From assembly GCA_026545765.1 (NCBI GenBank), contig CM048840.1, positions 90,114,877-90,178,876 of the forward strand: a DNA stretch of 64,000 nt, read 5' to 3'. The stretch's first letter is position 1. Every line of letters starts with the position of its first letter. This document shows positions 1-12,326 of the stretch, in pieces. The translations under genes were made by a program, and so were the position numbers. The stretch is from Plantago major. Lineage: Eukaryota; Streptophyta; Magnoliopsida; Lamiales; Plantaginaceae. The notes under the pieces were generated by a model. The model ran no database searches. It was given only the letters and a program-made list of their open reading frames with translations, and was not told where the DNA came from.

Positions 1-56
1 AAACCAATCAGAAAATATTAAACACTCAGACCAGAAGTGCTCAACTCAGACAACTG

Positions 57-2106
57 TTGAAAGAAGAACAACAGCTCCATCTTCAACTGGAAGATCAAAT
101 AGCTCAATCCAGAGAAAGGCTTGATCAACTAGAAGATCAATACCTCAAAGAAATGAATGCTTACTCTGCGGTTAGCGAGCTACGGGATGCTGTTCAAGAG
201 ATCGCCAAAGAACTCGATACTGAAGAAGTATCTGAAGACAAGCATGATGCTAAGGCGGCATCATCTTCGAAAGAAGTACCATCCTCCTCCCAGAAAGGAA
301 AGAAACCAATCTCTGAGATGGTTGCTGGACTTGATACAATTGATGAAAATGTCCAAGAGGATGAAGATCACTGGGCTAATCCCTCAGATGATGAAGAAGA
401 CAAGACTTTGGCAGGACACCGCCATGAACATCTAGCGGTTTCTCACTTAAAAAGAAAGTTGATTGCTCCTACAATCTTCAACAAACTGCCAAACGTCCAC
501 TCTCAAGAGTACATGAGCAGGTACCAAGTACTAGCTACTCTGAATAAGGAGATGTCTTCACAAAACAAGGAAATAATTGCCTCAGTCTCCTCTGAAATGA
601 GAAAGTTCACTGAGCTCATCACTCAGAGAACAACTAGCATGATCATTGCTCAGAAAGATCTGGGAATGACAAGGGACGATGATGTGTCTTTAGCTGAAAA
701 AGCTTTTCAAGAGGCAAGTTACACTGCTGGAAAAGCAGATGCCATCCTAGGCCCATTGGCAGAGCTCACTGATAAGGACAATGGACTTATCAAACAAAAT
801 CAGGAGCTCAAAGCCGAACTTCAGAAGTTGGTCACTGCCTACAACTATTTACAAGGGCATTTTGACTCTCTCTCAGATTCCTTTATGAGACTGAGTCAAT
901 GACAATGACTAAGGGGGAAAGAAAGTACAAATCTGGACCTCAAAGTCAGGGGGAATGGGAAGAAGGAGATGAAAACAAGAAGAAATCTGGAGCTGGTGCT
1001 GCTCAGAAAGGAAGAAGAAAAACTTCCCAGCCACCACTCAGAATCTATGAATCCTTCTCAAGCCAAGCTGCTTCCCAGAGACCTACTGAAGGAACCAAAA
1101 TGGTAACAAGGGCCATGGCACAGAAACCTCCAAGGAGTACCAGGGCTCCAAGGAGAAGACAAGTTAGAGGGATTGATGAATCTTCTGAAGAAGAAGAAGA
1201 AGGTCAAATCAAGTCCCAGGGCAATGAAGAAGGCTGCAAAGATCTCACAAGAATTGATCTTGATGATGATGAAGAGACTGATGAAGATGAAGCTCCTCTT
1301 CACAGAAAAAGGAAAATTGAAAGCCTAACTGAGCCCATAGCTGCAAAGCCACTAGCAGCTAAAACACCCTCTGGAAATACCAAGTCTATCCAGGGTGGTA
1401 GTTCTTCAAGCAACAACCCAAAGAGAATTCAAGGCGTAAAGAACAGGTGAGAGCTGAACAAAGACAAAGTCAACTTCCACTCAGGCCAGAAGAAGCCAAA
1501 ATTGAGTATGTGAAGTATGACAATGATTCCTCTGTCTACAGGTGCATCCATCAGAAAAATGGCTATTGGATTCTGGAACTTAAGCATCTATTGGTAAATT
1601 CAAGATTTCCAGAACCAATCCATAAACGACTCATGGCATGGAGAAAGAATAAACCTACCTTGATCAACACCAATCACATCAAAGCATGGTTGGATTTTGA
1701 AGTTGTCAAGAGAACTGAAGCCATGAAGAAGGACCTCTCTGATGATTGTCCATATGGAAAGCCAGATGATGTGCACAAGATTCTGAATATCACAGGAACA
1801 GGCACAAGACCAATACTTTCTGTGGAACCCTATGAGTCGTTCTATCTGACAGAAGATCAATACAAGGGTGACATCAGATATCTGAAGATTATCTATGGAT
1901 ACTTCAAGCTTTCAGATATCAGAATAGAGCATGCCTTGAAGTGGGGAAAGTACCTATGGGTCAAGCATTTTGCCAAGAAAAATCCTACCAAAACCTACAA
2001 AGAAGTCTGTGGATTTGCCAGAGACACAGAGATGCTCATCAGAACTCTTCTCTATGATTATTCTGATGACATCAAAACGTTTGGAGATAGGAAATTTGCA
2101 GACTGA
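57..2106 (+). pseudogene. Post-pol (env-like position) gene of element A, broken
   Basis: This region matches, along its whole length, the single 684-codon open frame of element C at 14381-16435 on the other strand. It is read here in three frames, so it is broken at about two points. The N-terminal third (57-902) is rich in Q, E and L with heptad-like spacing and looks coiled-coil. The middle (899-1450) is very basic with acidic E/D runs around 1185-1300 and looks disordered. The C-terminal third (1447-2106) is a more ordinary globular-looking stretch rich in K, Y and W. I see no signal peptide or membrane segment. Sireviruses often carry an env-like gene in this place, but nothing here proves an envelope function. 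Confidence 0.7.
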
Positions 2107-2480
2107 TCCATAGAAATTTTGTTGAAGACTTGAAGATTGAAGACTTGAAGACTAGTTCTTTAGGATGTTTACTTGGAGCTTGGTAACTCCTGTTGTCCTA
2201 ATTTACTATGTAATTTTTTTTGTATCTTGCTGACTGAGCTTAAATGTATCTTGTATTAAAGTTATCTGTAATCCTTAGTTGCGACTTATCTGAAGAACTT
2301 ACTCTCAGATAGTATTTTATAAAAAATAACTTGTCAGCAAAGATCACACCTTGTCATTTGGTTGATGTCTACTTTCTGCACTTAATTATATGATTTGAAA
2401 GATCTCAAGAAATGATTAAGTGGTGGATTGTTTCCTCATCCAGATTTGTAATAGGGAAGATAGTCATCGTTGACTGATCA
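2107..2480 (+). other. Non-coding spacer between post-pol gene and polypurine tract of A
   Basis: AT-rich stretch with no long frame. It contains a short repeat of the word gaagacttgaag near 2123-2150. The same sequence is present in element C (about 14025-14380, other strand), so it belongs to the element. Confidence 0.6.
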
Positions 2481-2494
2481 AAATGGGAGAAATT
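2481..2494 (+). other. Polypurine tract of element A
   Basis: The purine run aaatgggagaaattt lies directly before the TGTTAG start of the LTR. In this element class such a tract primes plus-strand DNA synthesis. The matching site in element C (14000-14020, minus strand) has a longer G run. Confidence 0.8.
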
Positions 2495-4182
2495 TGTTAG
2501 ATATTTTGTTAGAATATCTGTTTAGATTTTGTTCAGCAACATGATGACTTATCTTAGTCTCAGAAAGATGATTAGTACTCTTGGTTCACTTGAACATTGT
2601 AAAAGAGGAAACCCACTAAGTATGATAGTCTAGCTAATCTTGTATAGGATGTTAGGTCTCAAAATGTAATTTTTATTTTATGAAGAGAAGACCAAGAAGA
2701 AGACATCTAAGCGAGCTCAACAACTTTTGAAGATTTGAAAAGCGCACAAGATTCTTGAATCATTCAGATATCTTAGCGGATATCTTGTAGACGTGACGAT
2801 TTCAAACAAAGCGTGTCACAAGAGATATCGAGAAATGAGATACATATCGAAGACAAGGAAAGTGTCCACAGATATCTGTTCTCAGATACCTTGAGCGTTA
2901 AACACGTTTCTGAAAAGAAACAAGGTTGTTTCAATCAATACAAGTGGTATCTGAAGAATGAAGATAAGGACATGCAAAATATCAGACAACAAGTCTAGTC
3001 TCTGATACAAAGCATAGTTCCGTTGACACTACAGGACAAAAAGTATAGTACAAAGCATTTAATGCACGGACAGAGATGTCTGAGTAAAAGCAACGGCAAC
3101 TTCGAGAAGAAGACAAAACACCTTTAAGATTATACACAGATATCGATAGTTCGAATTTGAGCCTAACGGATACTATTCAAACGGTACTCAAATTCATCTA
3201 TAAATATCAACACTTAGACAACTTGAGAGAACACACGGAACACAACTCAGAACACACATTGCATACGCTGAAACATAGAACTCTGAACATTCTACTCTCT
3301 CATTGCAACTTACTTATTATCAAAGCTTTCTGTTGCGACTAAAGCTTGTGATCTTGAGTAAACACTGAAGTTCTAAGTGTCACGATCCTAAACAAGCAAA
3401 GCTATCGTGAAGGAGTTGAATCAAAAGATCAACTATCCGAGATTCATTCTCTTGAGCAGATATCATAAGACTTAGGTCAAGAAATCGAACTAGATACCAT
3501 CTGTTGTAAAGTGTATTAAGTAACTTAGTTCACAGAGCTATCTGAATAACTGAAAAGTTATTAAGACGCTCATCTGACAACTCAAACCGAAACCAACACC
3601 GAAACCGGCGTGGAGTACAGGAAGTACTTAGTTTGAAAAATCAGGGAATAACTCCAAGGTTACCGGAGTATAGGAAGTACTTGATTTGGAAACTAAGGAA
3701 TAACTCCAAGGTTATTGAGTATAGGAAGTACTTAGCTTGGGAAGCTAGGGAATAACTCAAAGGTTTCTGAGTATAGGAAGTACTTGGCTGAAGAAGCTAG
3801 GGAACAACTCAGGGGGAACTTTTGGTTGGGAACCAATTGTTCAGAATCTTAGAATAGGATTTTTGTAAGGTTATCTCAATTATCTGTTCTAGTGAATTCT
3901 AGGTCTCTGATAGACCGAAGTGGATTAGTTGGAGGATTACATACCTCCAGATACCACTATACTTGCTGTGTCATTTACATTTCTGTATTTATACTTCAGC
4001 AACACACACACACTTATTAACTGTTTCTACACTTATCTTTATTAAGTCTTCCGCACTCTGATTCTAAGTATCAGATATCCATTCAGATATCTGAGAAATA
4101 TTTGTTATCGACAAAAGTTTTAAAAGACTATTCACCCCCCCCCCCCCTCTAGTCTTTTACTTTGCCGTTATCTGGACCAACA
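2495..4182 (+). repeat. 3' LTR of element A (1688 bp)
   Basis: Begins TGTTAGATATT and ends GGACCAACA, the usual TG...CA ends. Its length equals that of the 5' LTR of element C (26312-27999) and the sequence is closely similar. A TATAAATA box at 3199-3206 is a good candidate for the LTR promoter. Four tandem copies of a ~52-bp unit (starts 3613, 3666, 3717, 3769) follow, then a CA-rich stretch near 4003 and a long C run at about 4134-4147. Confidence 0.9.
3613..3820 (+). repeat. 52-bp tandem array inside the LTR of A (4 copies)
   Basis: Four units, each starting with gagtayaggaagtactt, are spaced 53, 51 and 52 bp apart. The same array is present in the two LTRs of element C, with four copies in one and three in the other. 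It lies downstream of the TATA-like box, so it would be in the transcribed R/U5 part. Confidence 0.85.
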
Positions 4183-5880
4183 CATACCATGCTCTTGGAG
4201 CTTATTTCAATCCATATAGAGCTTTCTGAAGTTTATAGACCATCTTGCTTTCTGAGGAAACTTCAAAACCAGGTGGTTGCTCAACGTAGACTTCCTTAGC
4301 AAGCTCACCATTTAGAAATGCACTCTTGACATCCATTTGGTAAACTTTAAAGTCATTATGAGCTGCAAAGGCTAGAAATAGTCTGATTGCATCCAACCTT
4401 GCAACTGGAGCATATGACTCATCAAAATCTAGTCCTTTAGTCTGCGTGAATCCCTTGGCAACCAACCTTGCTTTGTTTCTGGTTATTACACCATATTCAT
4501 TCATTTTGTTTCTGAAAACCCACTTAGTTCCTATGACAGTTATTCCATCAATGTAGGGAACTAGTTTCCAGACTTTGTTTCTCTCAAATTGATCCAACTC
4601 TTCTTGCATTGCTAAGATCCAATCTTGGTCTTTTAATGCTTCTCAATGATCTTTGGTTCAATGTCATAGATGAAACATCCATAGAGAGAATTTGCATTTT
4701 CAGCAATTGCTCTCCTAGTTCTTACCCCTTGGTCTAAAGGACCTATCATATCCTTTACAGGATGATCTCTTATCCATTTCATAATGGGCTTAGAACTAGT
4801 AGGATCATTATCATTTTGATTTATTTATGTATCATTATGATCATGATAAGATACTTGTTCAGTATCTGCGATATCTGGCACTTGTAAAGTGCTTGGGATA
4901 TCTGACACTTGTTCAGTGTCCTGGGTATCTGAGATAGGATTCACTGCAACCTCCTGCTCAAAGACCTCTTCATGATGAAGATTCTCAATGTCTTGATCCA
5001 TTTCTGGATTTCTCATAGAAAAATCTTCATCATGTCTTAGAGTCATCTGGTTGTTACTTGGCAATGGTTGCCTTTCTTCGTCAGACTTATCCTCTAAGTG
5101 AATGACAAAATCATTTCCTTTCTGAGATTCTTGTTCAGAATCCTTGATCATAAGTTCTTTGAACCTATCTGAGTGTTCTTCATTCAAGGGTACTTTCTTG
5201 TTTCCTTCATATAATACTACATGGACAGATTCTTCAATCTTTTGTGTCCTTTTGTTGTAGATTCTGCAAGCTTTGCTATTCATTGAATAACCAAGAAATA
5301 CTCCTTCATCTGCCTTTCGTTGAAATGTTCTTAGATATTCTTTACCATTGTTAAGAACAAAACATCTGCAACCAAACACCCTTAAATGTTTGATACAAGG
5401 GGGTCTACCAATCAATACGTCATAAGGAGTCTTATCATGGTGTTTGTTGATCAAACATCTATTTTGTGTTTACAGCTTCAACCCAATAGATTTCACTTAT
5501 TTCAGTGTCAGCAAGCATTGTTCTTGCTGCCTCTTTTAGGGTCCTATATTCTTCCTTTTAGCAACACCATTTTGTTGTGGTGTCCTTACTGAAGATAGTT
5601 GATGTTGTATACCTTTGCAAGTACAAAACTTTTTTATGTACTGGTTCACAAACTTAGTACCATGGTCTATTTTGATCACAGATACCTTGTCATTTTTCAT
5701 GACTTCAAGCTTATTCAGCACCCATGCGTCAGATTTCTGTTTAAGAAAAACAACCCAAGTGAATCTTGAGTAGTCATCTACAACAACCAGACCATACTTC
5801 TTTCCTGCATAACTGGTTACTAAGGACTCAAAGAGATCCATATGTAACAGTTGTAGTGGCCTCACACTAGAATGTCTAGT
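4183..5880 (-). pseudogene. Element B: pol fragment (integrase and reverse transcriptase), Ty1/copia
   Basis: On the minus strand the order is integrase then reverse transcriptase, as in Ty1/copia. The integrase core lies at about 5865-5536 (motifs VVVDDYSRFTWVVF and TPQQNGVAKRK) and its C-terminal part at 5454-4825 (NNGKEYLRTFQ and GVFLGYS). The start of the reverse transcriptase is at 4609-4202 ([33 protein letters not shown]). The segment stops at 4183 because element A is inserted there; the rest of B's pol and its other LTR lie left of the window. It is closely related to the pol of element C. It is a fossil with several breaks. Confidence 0.9.
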
Positions 5881-5899
5881 TTTAGACTTGAAAGATGTT

Positions 5900-6292
5900 A
5901 ACCTTCTAGAAAACCCAAATTTGGTGTATTTACTTTCTGCTGTGTACTTATCTTGTTCAGTAGATTAGTAGTGTGTTAGAGTAATTTACTGTTCTATTTA
6001 TTACTCTACTCAATTCAGTATATCGAAGACACTTTGTGATAGTGTTCTTGGGTGTACTGGATACACTAAGTTACTTTTACTTTACCGCTGTTGCTATTCT
6101 GCTTGTGTGTTTAAATTCAGTAGTTTAAATACACTGTTTCTTTCTGTATCAAAGACACTAAGTAATAGAGCTCCTTGGGTAGTTTGATTAGTATAAGTGT
6201 TAAAGAGTGCTTGACTTGTTATATACACTGTTTAATACGGTATATCAAAGATACTACTCTATAGTATTCTTTAGTGTATTGTATACACTTGT
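5900..6292. repeat. Inserted AT-rich segment of three imperfect ~100-bp repeats within B
   Basis: Between the integrase part and the gag part of element B lies sequence that matches neither. It holds three similar stretches around the words gtatatcgaagacact (near 6018), ctgtatcaaagacact (near 6147) and ggtatatcaaagatact (near 6238), each followed by a tagt...ttgggtg-like block. No coding frame is present. Its origin is unknown; it could be a small inserted element or satellite-like DNA. Confidence 0.5.
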
Positions 6293-6877
6293 CTATCCTA
6301 TACCAAATTCCGGTCCATACATTTTCATAGTCAGTTGCATACTTTTGTACTGGTGATAGTTGGGACCTAGATACTTTTTCAGCTTCTCTTTGGTCCTTCT
6401 TCTTTCTATCTCCTTACTGACGTACTTTCTCATATGCTTTACACCAAGAGCATTTTTCTCAGTCACCTCTTTGGTATCCTTCTTTTCAAAAGTACCTTGA
6501 TTTATGAGAGCAACATTCTGCGTTGTTTCACCAGTCATTTGTCCTCTTTGCTTTGTCTCATAGTTAACAGTTGCCAAGTGTGAGAAAAGCTCCACTAGTG
6601 TGATGTTAGGCATTCCTTTGTTGAAATAGAAGTACTGAGTGTGTTCCCAGTTTTAATTCAAGCTTCTCACGATATTCTTAACCTTTTCAGAGTTAGAGTA
6701 TCTCTCACTTTCACTAAGTGCAGCCATTTCACTCATCAGTTTTGTAAACCTGAAATCAAGTTCTTCAAGTGTCTCAGTAGGACCTTGTTTGAAGTTTTGG
6801 AATTTGAGCTTCAAAACTTCAAACTTGTTTTCCTTGGTTTTCTCAGTATCGGCACAGATTTCTTCAATGAGTGACCA
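6293..6877 (-). pseudogene. Element B: gag fragment, part 1
   Basis: On the minus strand this matches the gag region of element C (near 25300-25790), including the stretch read there as EELDFRFTTLMSDMAALVE. The first open piece is at 6613-6293, with more gag sequence up to 6877. The gag is split here by a gypsy-type solo LTR and resumes at 8387. The last five bases (gacca, 6873-6877) are the left target-site copy of that LTR. Fossil, several breaks. Confidence 0.75.
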
Positions 6878-8381
6878 TGTAAAATCCCGGAATTTATTTT
6901 TGGACCGCCTACATATGTGTACTTGGAGTTAAAAATTTATTTGGACTTGAAATGAGGTAAGGAATTTTATTAATCACTATCATATGAATCGACAAATCGA
7001 GACGGGCTAGGTAATTTTATTGGATTTAATTTGGACCGGCATAAAAGCCTAAAGCTGTGTATTAAAGAGTTGCTAATTAATTAGTGCTTCTGTGGAATAA
7101 TTTACTTACATACTCCTCGGTCGTGAAGAAGATTAGACAATTGATTCCGTAGTCAGCTGCTTTAATTTACTACAGATGGAAAGGATGGTTAATGGATCAA
7201 CATGGATTGATTACTGGTGAGATTAATTAGTGAGTTGTTTAATTAATGATTCTGATTTCCATTCCTTACGTTTGGAATTGATTAAATGTGGGAACAAGTT
7301 TTCCTGTTTTGCTACTTATGGATTGATCTTCACTGGACAACAGAAACTATTGAAATTAGATTCATGACTTTGGCGAGAGAGATAGGCATGGTCAGTAGCA
7401 ATTTGAGGTTTCCAGACTTTGGCGAGAGAGATAAGCATGGTCTAGCAATTTAGGGTTTCCAAGGTAAGGAGGTTTCTTTGACACTTTTGGTTTTATTTTC
7501 CGATATAAAATATATATATGTATAGTTTTCAATTGACAAACAACTTGTGGTTATTATATCAAGTAATGGGACTTGGTATAATAGTCTATTTGAAAAAAAG
7601 AATCAAGTATGTGAATTCCCAAAAGTATGTTTTATGATGTATGTGATGTGTGAAAATTATGTTTCTGTACATGGAGATAAAATAAGTTTTGGCTCTCAGT
7701 TTTGCCGACGCTCTGTACTGACCTCTCATGAGGGTTTATTGGCACAGAAGTATACTTCCTACTGTTTACTGTTCCTTTCCACGGGGAAACCTACTGTTAT
7801 TGTTTCCTGTTTAGGAAACCCATCGCTTATGTTTCCTTCGGGAAACCCTCTTATCTTATTATGTATGCCATCTTCCCTGCCACAGGATCTAATAGTGGCC
7901 TAGTGTAAAATCTGATTGAGCTAAACTACCGTACTGTTTTGTGAAAGTACTCCATGTTCTGATTTTGGATATGTGAATTGTTATAGTGTGTATATAAATA
8001 TGTATGTTTTACTACACTGCTTGATCCGGTAGAAGTGTCATTGAGGCTCACCCTTACCCACCCCTTTCAGATATTTAGTAAGTGATTGGACGAAGATACT
8101 CTGGAGTTGAGACGGTAGACATATGGTGGATTCGTGAAGACTTTTTAGTAGTGGTTGCGTACTCTGAGGTTTATAGATTAGTGATGACTTGTACTGTTGG
8201 GATTGTCGTTTGTACTCAGGACTTATAATTATTGTTGTAAATGAGATTTATAGACGCTCTGTTGTACCACTCTGAGATTATTTTATGTATTTGAGGATTT
8301 AAGTAAGGCTTCGTCTTGGCGTGAGCCATCTCACGATAGACGGCCGGTCGCGACAAAATGAATTGGTTTTGGGGCGTGACA
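6878..8381. mobile_element. Solo LTR, Ty3/gypsy-type (1504 bp)
   Basis: Begins TGTAAAATCCCGG and ends GGGGCGTGACA. It is flanked on both sides by GACCA (6873-6877 and 8382-8386), a perfect 5-bp target duplication inside the gag of element B. No internal coding sequence is present, so this is a solo LTR left by recombination between two LTRs. The CCCGG/GGGGCG ends resemble LTRs of plant gypsy chromoviruses, but the exact lineage is not assigned. Within it, about 7368-7400 and 7415-7447 are two direct copies of a gactttggcgagagagata-type unit, and TA-rich runs lie near 7506-7520. Confidence 0.88.
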
Positions 8382-8621
8382 GACCAGGCTTCTTTCGCCG
8401 TTATATCACCCCCACAGTTTCGACTGTATGTGATCTGGAGTGGAACGAATAATGATGTTTCTTGCTTATCCATCCAGCCTATTTCTCTTGGAATCTTCCG
8501 ATGTCCAGAGATGTCTGGGCTTTGGTTCATAAGCAATTTCACCAGTTGGTCTTTCACTCGATGTTGTACCACATGTGGAGGAACCAGTAGCATCTGTATC
8601 AGTGGGTTCAGTGTGAAGGTA
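8382..8621 (-). pseudogene. Element B: gag fragment, part 2
   Basis: Continuation of B's gag on the minus strand after the solo LTR. It matches element C at about 25800-26000, including the shared stretch cttggaatcttccgatgtccagag. Together with part 1 it shows that B ran from right to left through this area. The first bases (gacca) are the right target-site copy of the solo LTR. Fossil. Confidence 0.7.
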
Positions 8622-9303
8622 TCTGATACTTATATTCAGATAGCGGAAGTCTTTTGTGATAAGTGCACGTGCTCAGCAAGCTATAATGTGTGTAAGTACT
8701 CAGCAAGCAATAAGTAAGCAGTAAGCAAAGTGTAGTAAGTAAATAACACAACTTTATAGTGGTATCTGAAGGTGGCGTAATCCCTCAACTAATCCACTCG
8801 CCCTTTCTCAGGACTTGAATCCACTAAGATAAGAAATTGAGTTCCCCTTATAAAGTCCTATCTCTTGATCCCTTTAACACTAGGTTCCCAACCAAGTGTT
8901 CCCCCTGAGTTGTTCCCTGGTTTTCTCAACTAAGTACTTCCTCTACTCAGTTACCTTTAAGCTATTCCTCAGCTTCCAAAGCCAAGTACTTCCTGTGCTC
9001 AACGTCGGTGTGGTGTTGGTTATGATAGTTTGTCAGGTGAGCAGGCTCTAAATAACTTATACAGTTATATAGGAGTGATATGTAGAAACAAGCTCAGTTA
9101 ATACACTTTTCAATGTATGGTATGTTGTTCTTTACTGACCCAAGTCTTGATGTTGTTCAAAAGAATGAATCACATATATGAGTCGCAACTATATCTTCTG
9201 GATTCAACTCCTTCACAATATGCAATTCTTGTTTAAGGATCAGGACACTTAGAACTTTCGTGCTACTTAGAATTCAAGAGCTTTAGTCGCAACAGTAAGC
9301 TAG
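8622..9303 (-). repeat. Element B: 5' LTR, left piece
   Basis: Diverged relative of the LTRs of A and C. Shared landmarks are atctgatacttat...cggaag (8627-8655), the gtaatccctcaactaatccact block (8777), repeated agtacttcct units (8930-9000) and the ttgattcaactccttcac block near 9200. It is cut at 9303 by the CACTA transposon; the other piece is at 28468-29134. It is visibly more diverged than A is from C, so B is an older or different subfamily. The three bases TAG (9301-9303) are the left target copy of the CACTA. Confidence 0.8.
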
Positions 9304-9339
9304 CACTACAAGAATGTTCGGTTTTAGAGACGAATTTGG

Positions 9340-9660
9340 CGACTGATATTATCCGTCGCCAAATAGCGACGAATCGCTATAGTTTAACGACGGATTCATG
9401 ACGGATTGAGCAATTTGCTCAATCCGTCGCCAATCCGTCTCGAATTAGAGACGGATTAATTATCTGTCCCTAATTCGCGACTGATTAAATATCCATCCCT
9501 AATTCGCGACGAATTAGGGACGGATAGATTAATCCGTCGTGAATTAGGATTGCCTAAAAATTAAACTGAAAAAGAAGAATTAAAAAATTCGATATAACGA
9601 CAGATTGGTATATTCGTCGCAAATAGCAACAGATAAGCTAATTCGTCGCTAAATCGGAAT
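9340..9660. repeat. Left subterminal repeats of the CACTA element
   Basis: Many direct and inverted copies of a short word close to aatccgtcgc / gcgacggatt (for example 9355, 9370, 9400, 9424, 9450, 9500, 9530). In En/Spm elements such repeats are the binding sites of the TNPA-type protein. Matching repeats lie at the right end. Confidence 0.85.
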
Positions 9661-10521
9661 AAGGCGAACAGAACGGGTTCTTCTTCCCGATTTCTGTTCT
9701 GCCTTCATCTTTCTCCTTCTCTTGCCATTTTCGCCCAAATTCAAAGTCCGACCAAAACTCAACCATTCCGGGCAATCTTGGACTCTTTTCGAAGCTCGTG
9801 GGACAAGGAACTCGGGTGGTCCATCAATTTCATCTTTCTTCGGCTAATTTCTCCGTAATCGAAGGTATTTTGGCTCAAACTCTTACTTTTTAAAATTTGA
9901 GAATTTTGTTAATTTCAACTAGTTTGAGAAATTGTATGTTTTTAGAAAGTATGTAATAGCTAGTTTAGCTTATATTACGTATTGTGTTAACTTTGAGATG
10001 TGCAATTGATATATTTATTGTGAAATTGGATTGTTAGTATAATGTTAGGATGATTGTAAGTATGTAGGGTATTTAATTTGATATTTTCGTATATGTACTA
10101 GGATTAGGAAGATTTGATTGTGTTTAGAGACAATTTGGTGATTTTGGTGATTTTAATATAATTTTTTCGTATTGACATAAAAATAATTACTACTATTTTC
10201 ATCTACAATTTGTAATGTTAATAGTATAAATGGAAATTTAAAATTTATAAAAATTAATTTTAATCGTAAAATGCGTGTAATTCATAAAATTCTTAACGTA
10301 TCATAATTAAGAATGTAATTGTTATTGTAATTGTAATGAAACTAAATACGTAATTCTATACATGTAATTATAAATCTAATAAATTTAGACGTGTCATGTT
10401 AATTATCCAATTATGAATCCCGATTGTTCATGGATATACGTGTCAAATGTATATGTTTTACATGCAAATTCACGGTAATTTACTAACACATTTTTTCTCT
10501 ATTTGTTGTACGTTTTTGCAG
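9661..10521 (+). other. 5' non-coding part of the CACTA gene
   Basis: GC-richer stretch (9661-9860) followed by AT-rich DNA to 10521. It could hold the promoter, an untranslated exon and a first intron: a gtatttt-type donor follows aatcgaag near 9863, and a tttttgcag acceptor lies directly before the ATG at 10522. No protein-coding frame is seen here. Confidence 0.45.
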
Positions 10522-12326
10522 ATGTCGCAGCATAAGAGACGTACATACAGTCTTCCCTCATCGAGTGGGATCCCTAGTGGTTCTGGTACAGGCAATACAC
10601 CACCCAGTGGAGCGAGTAGTCCTTCTATGGGCTTTGATATTGGTGGGAACAACCAATCTACGGTTCCTGAGACTCCACCGAGCCTGAGCACGGGCCAGTC
10701 ACATGTCTAGGCTAACTTACCCCCTGACGATTGCCCCTTTTTAGTTTTGACACCCGGTGCTATGTGGAAGGACAAGCCGGTGTTGTTCCCCAACGGCCAG
10801 GCATAGTAAGTACATATTATGCATTTGTAAAACATAACTTAAGACAAGTATATGTCACATACCGTTGATTTAACTATATATACTAATGAATATTTGTTTC
10901 TTGTCTTTCTCATTGATAACAGTTTTTGGCCCCCTGATGCTTCCGGTAACCTGACTGACATTTTTAGGGGCATGAGGGAGTTACCTGGCGCTGGCGGTGA
11001 GAAGTGGTCAATGTCTTGGAAGGGATGAAGGTTTTTTACTTCGATGAGTTGCGGGTAAGCTTAAATGTTACAGTGCTTTATTTGTTGTTTTAATCGTTGT
11101 GTTAATGTGCATGGTATGTTAGCCAATATATGTTAGTGGTATGTTAGCCACTAAACTTGCGTGATATGTTAGTCACCATTGTGTTAGTAAATTTTAGGAC
11201 AATCTGAGTGGTATGTTACCCACTGAACTTGGGTGATATGTTTGTCACCATTAATGAACTTGTTGCATGTGTTATCTTTAAATTGGTGTCTTCATTTACC
11301 TTGTGTAATTTCTATGTTGTGTGGAATCGTTGTAGAAAACCTACTACATTTCCAATCCCCTGCTTCCCCAGTTGTGGTCGGTTTTCGAGAGGCTAGGGTC
11401 AGACCTCTATAGGAAAATGGTTCATGCTGCAAAAAAATGTAGAGACAAGGGCCTAAGCTATCGTTTATAGGGGATGAGGAGTGGGTGCATTGGGTGGAGT
11501 ACTGGAAGGAACCCCTTGTCGTGGATCAGGCGTCAAAGAAAAGAGAGAACCGGCTGACTGAATCGACTGATGGTACGGGCACTTCCAGACACCATTATGG
11601 GTCGCGAGCTGTTGTTACGGATCACCAGATGCCGGTTAGTGTATATATTAATTACTTACTACTTGTGTTTTTTGCTTTCATTATTCGCTGTGGAAGATGA
11701 TTTATATGTTTTTTTCTTTCATTTCTACTAACTTACTACTTGTTTGCATGTATGTTCTTTAGATCCAGGCTGGGGACCCCAAGACTGCGCTATACCACTT
11801 CAAGAAGGCTAAGCTGAAGGGCGGCATTTGGGTGGACGAGAAGTCCGAGCGTATTGCGGTACATTTCTTTGTTAAGATTCACATTTGTATTTGTGTATTA
11901 TAAGAGATTTCTAAAACTGTATCTCATTTCGTATGCACTTTACGATTGCAGAGTGAGATCGAGAGGAGGGTCGACGGTCGGGAGTTGTCGATTTAAGTGC
12001 AAAACCAGATCTTCTTTGCCGTCAACCCAATGGACAGCAAGGGTCGAGTGTATGGAATTGGAAGTTTGGGCCCTATATTGACGGGTCCTAGCTTCTCAGT
12101 GTCCTTGGCATCCACACGAGCTGATGTTTTCACACAGGACCAAGTCCAGGAGATGAGGACTCCTCTCCAAGTGGAGTTAGCTAGAAACAAGGAAGAGATT
12201 GAGCAAACCAAGGCAGCTTACTAGCAAGTGCTTGAGAAACAGGCTCGTATGGCTCAGCAGGTGGATGCTTTGACCCAAATGATCTTGATGACCCAACAAC
12301 GACCGCCTCCTCCGGCCGATTATTAG
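10522..12326 (+). pseudogene. CACTA TNPA-like gene (plant Transposase_24 family), multi-exon, decayed
   Basis: The start at 10522 directly follows a tttttgcag acceptor. Exon 1 (10522 to about 10806) begins MSQHKRRTYS, is rich in S, G and P, and has one in-frame TAG at 10708; it ends at a gtaagt donor. The next exon (from about 10921) reads on in phase with AYFWPPDASG. Further exons (about 11335-11635, 11762-11858, 11952-12326) show KKRENRLT, RVYGIGS and a C-terminal coiled-coil-like E/Q-rich tail before TAG at 12324-12326. The conserved order (W-rich block, then a KxRENR-like block, then KGRVYGxGS) is typical of plant Transposase_24 proteins, which bind the subterminal repeats. Several stops and a likely frameshift make it a pseudogene. 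Exon edges are approximate. Confidence 0.75.

Larger units (their letters stand above)
1..4182 (+). mobile_element. Element A: 3' part of a Sirevirus-type Ty1/copia retrotransposon
   Basis: This is the right-hand part of an LTR retrotransposon that begins left of the window. In order it shows the end of a post-pol open region (1-2106), a non-coding stretch (2107-2480), a polypurine tract and a 1688-bp 3' LTR ending in ACCAACA at 4182. The following five bases (catac, 4183-4187) would be the right target-site copy; the left copy is outside the window. The element sits inside the pol region of an older, oppositely oriented copia element (B). Its sequence is almost the same as that of element C read on the other strand, so A and C belong to one family. 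It is a fossil, broken at about two places in the visible coding part. The family assignment rests on the copia RT of C plus the large extra gene after pol. Confidence 0.9.
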
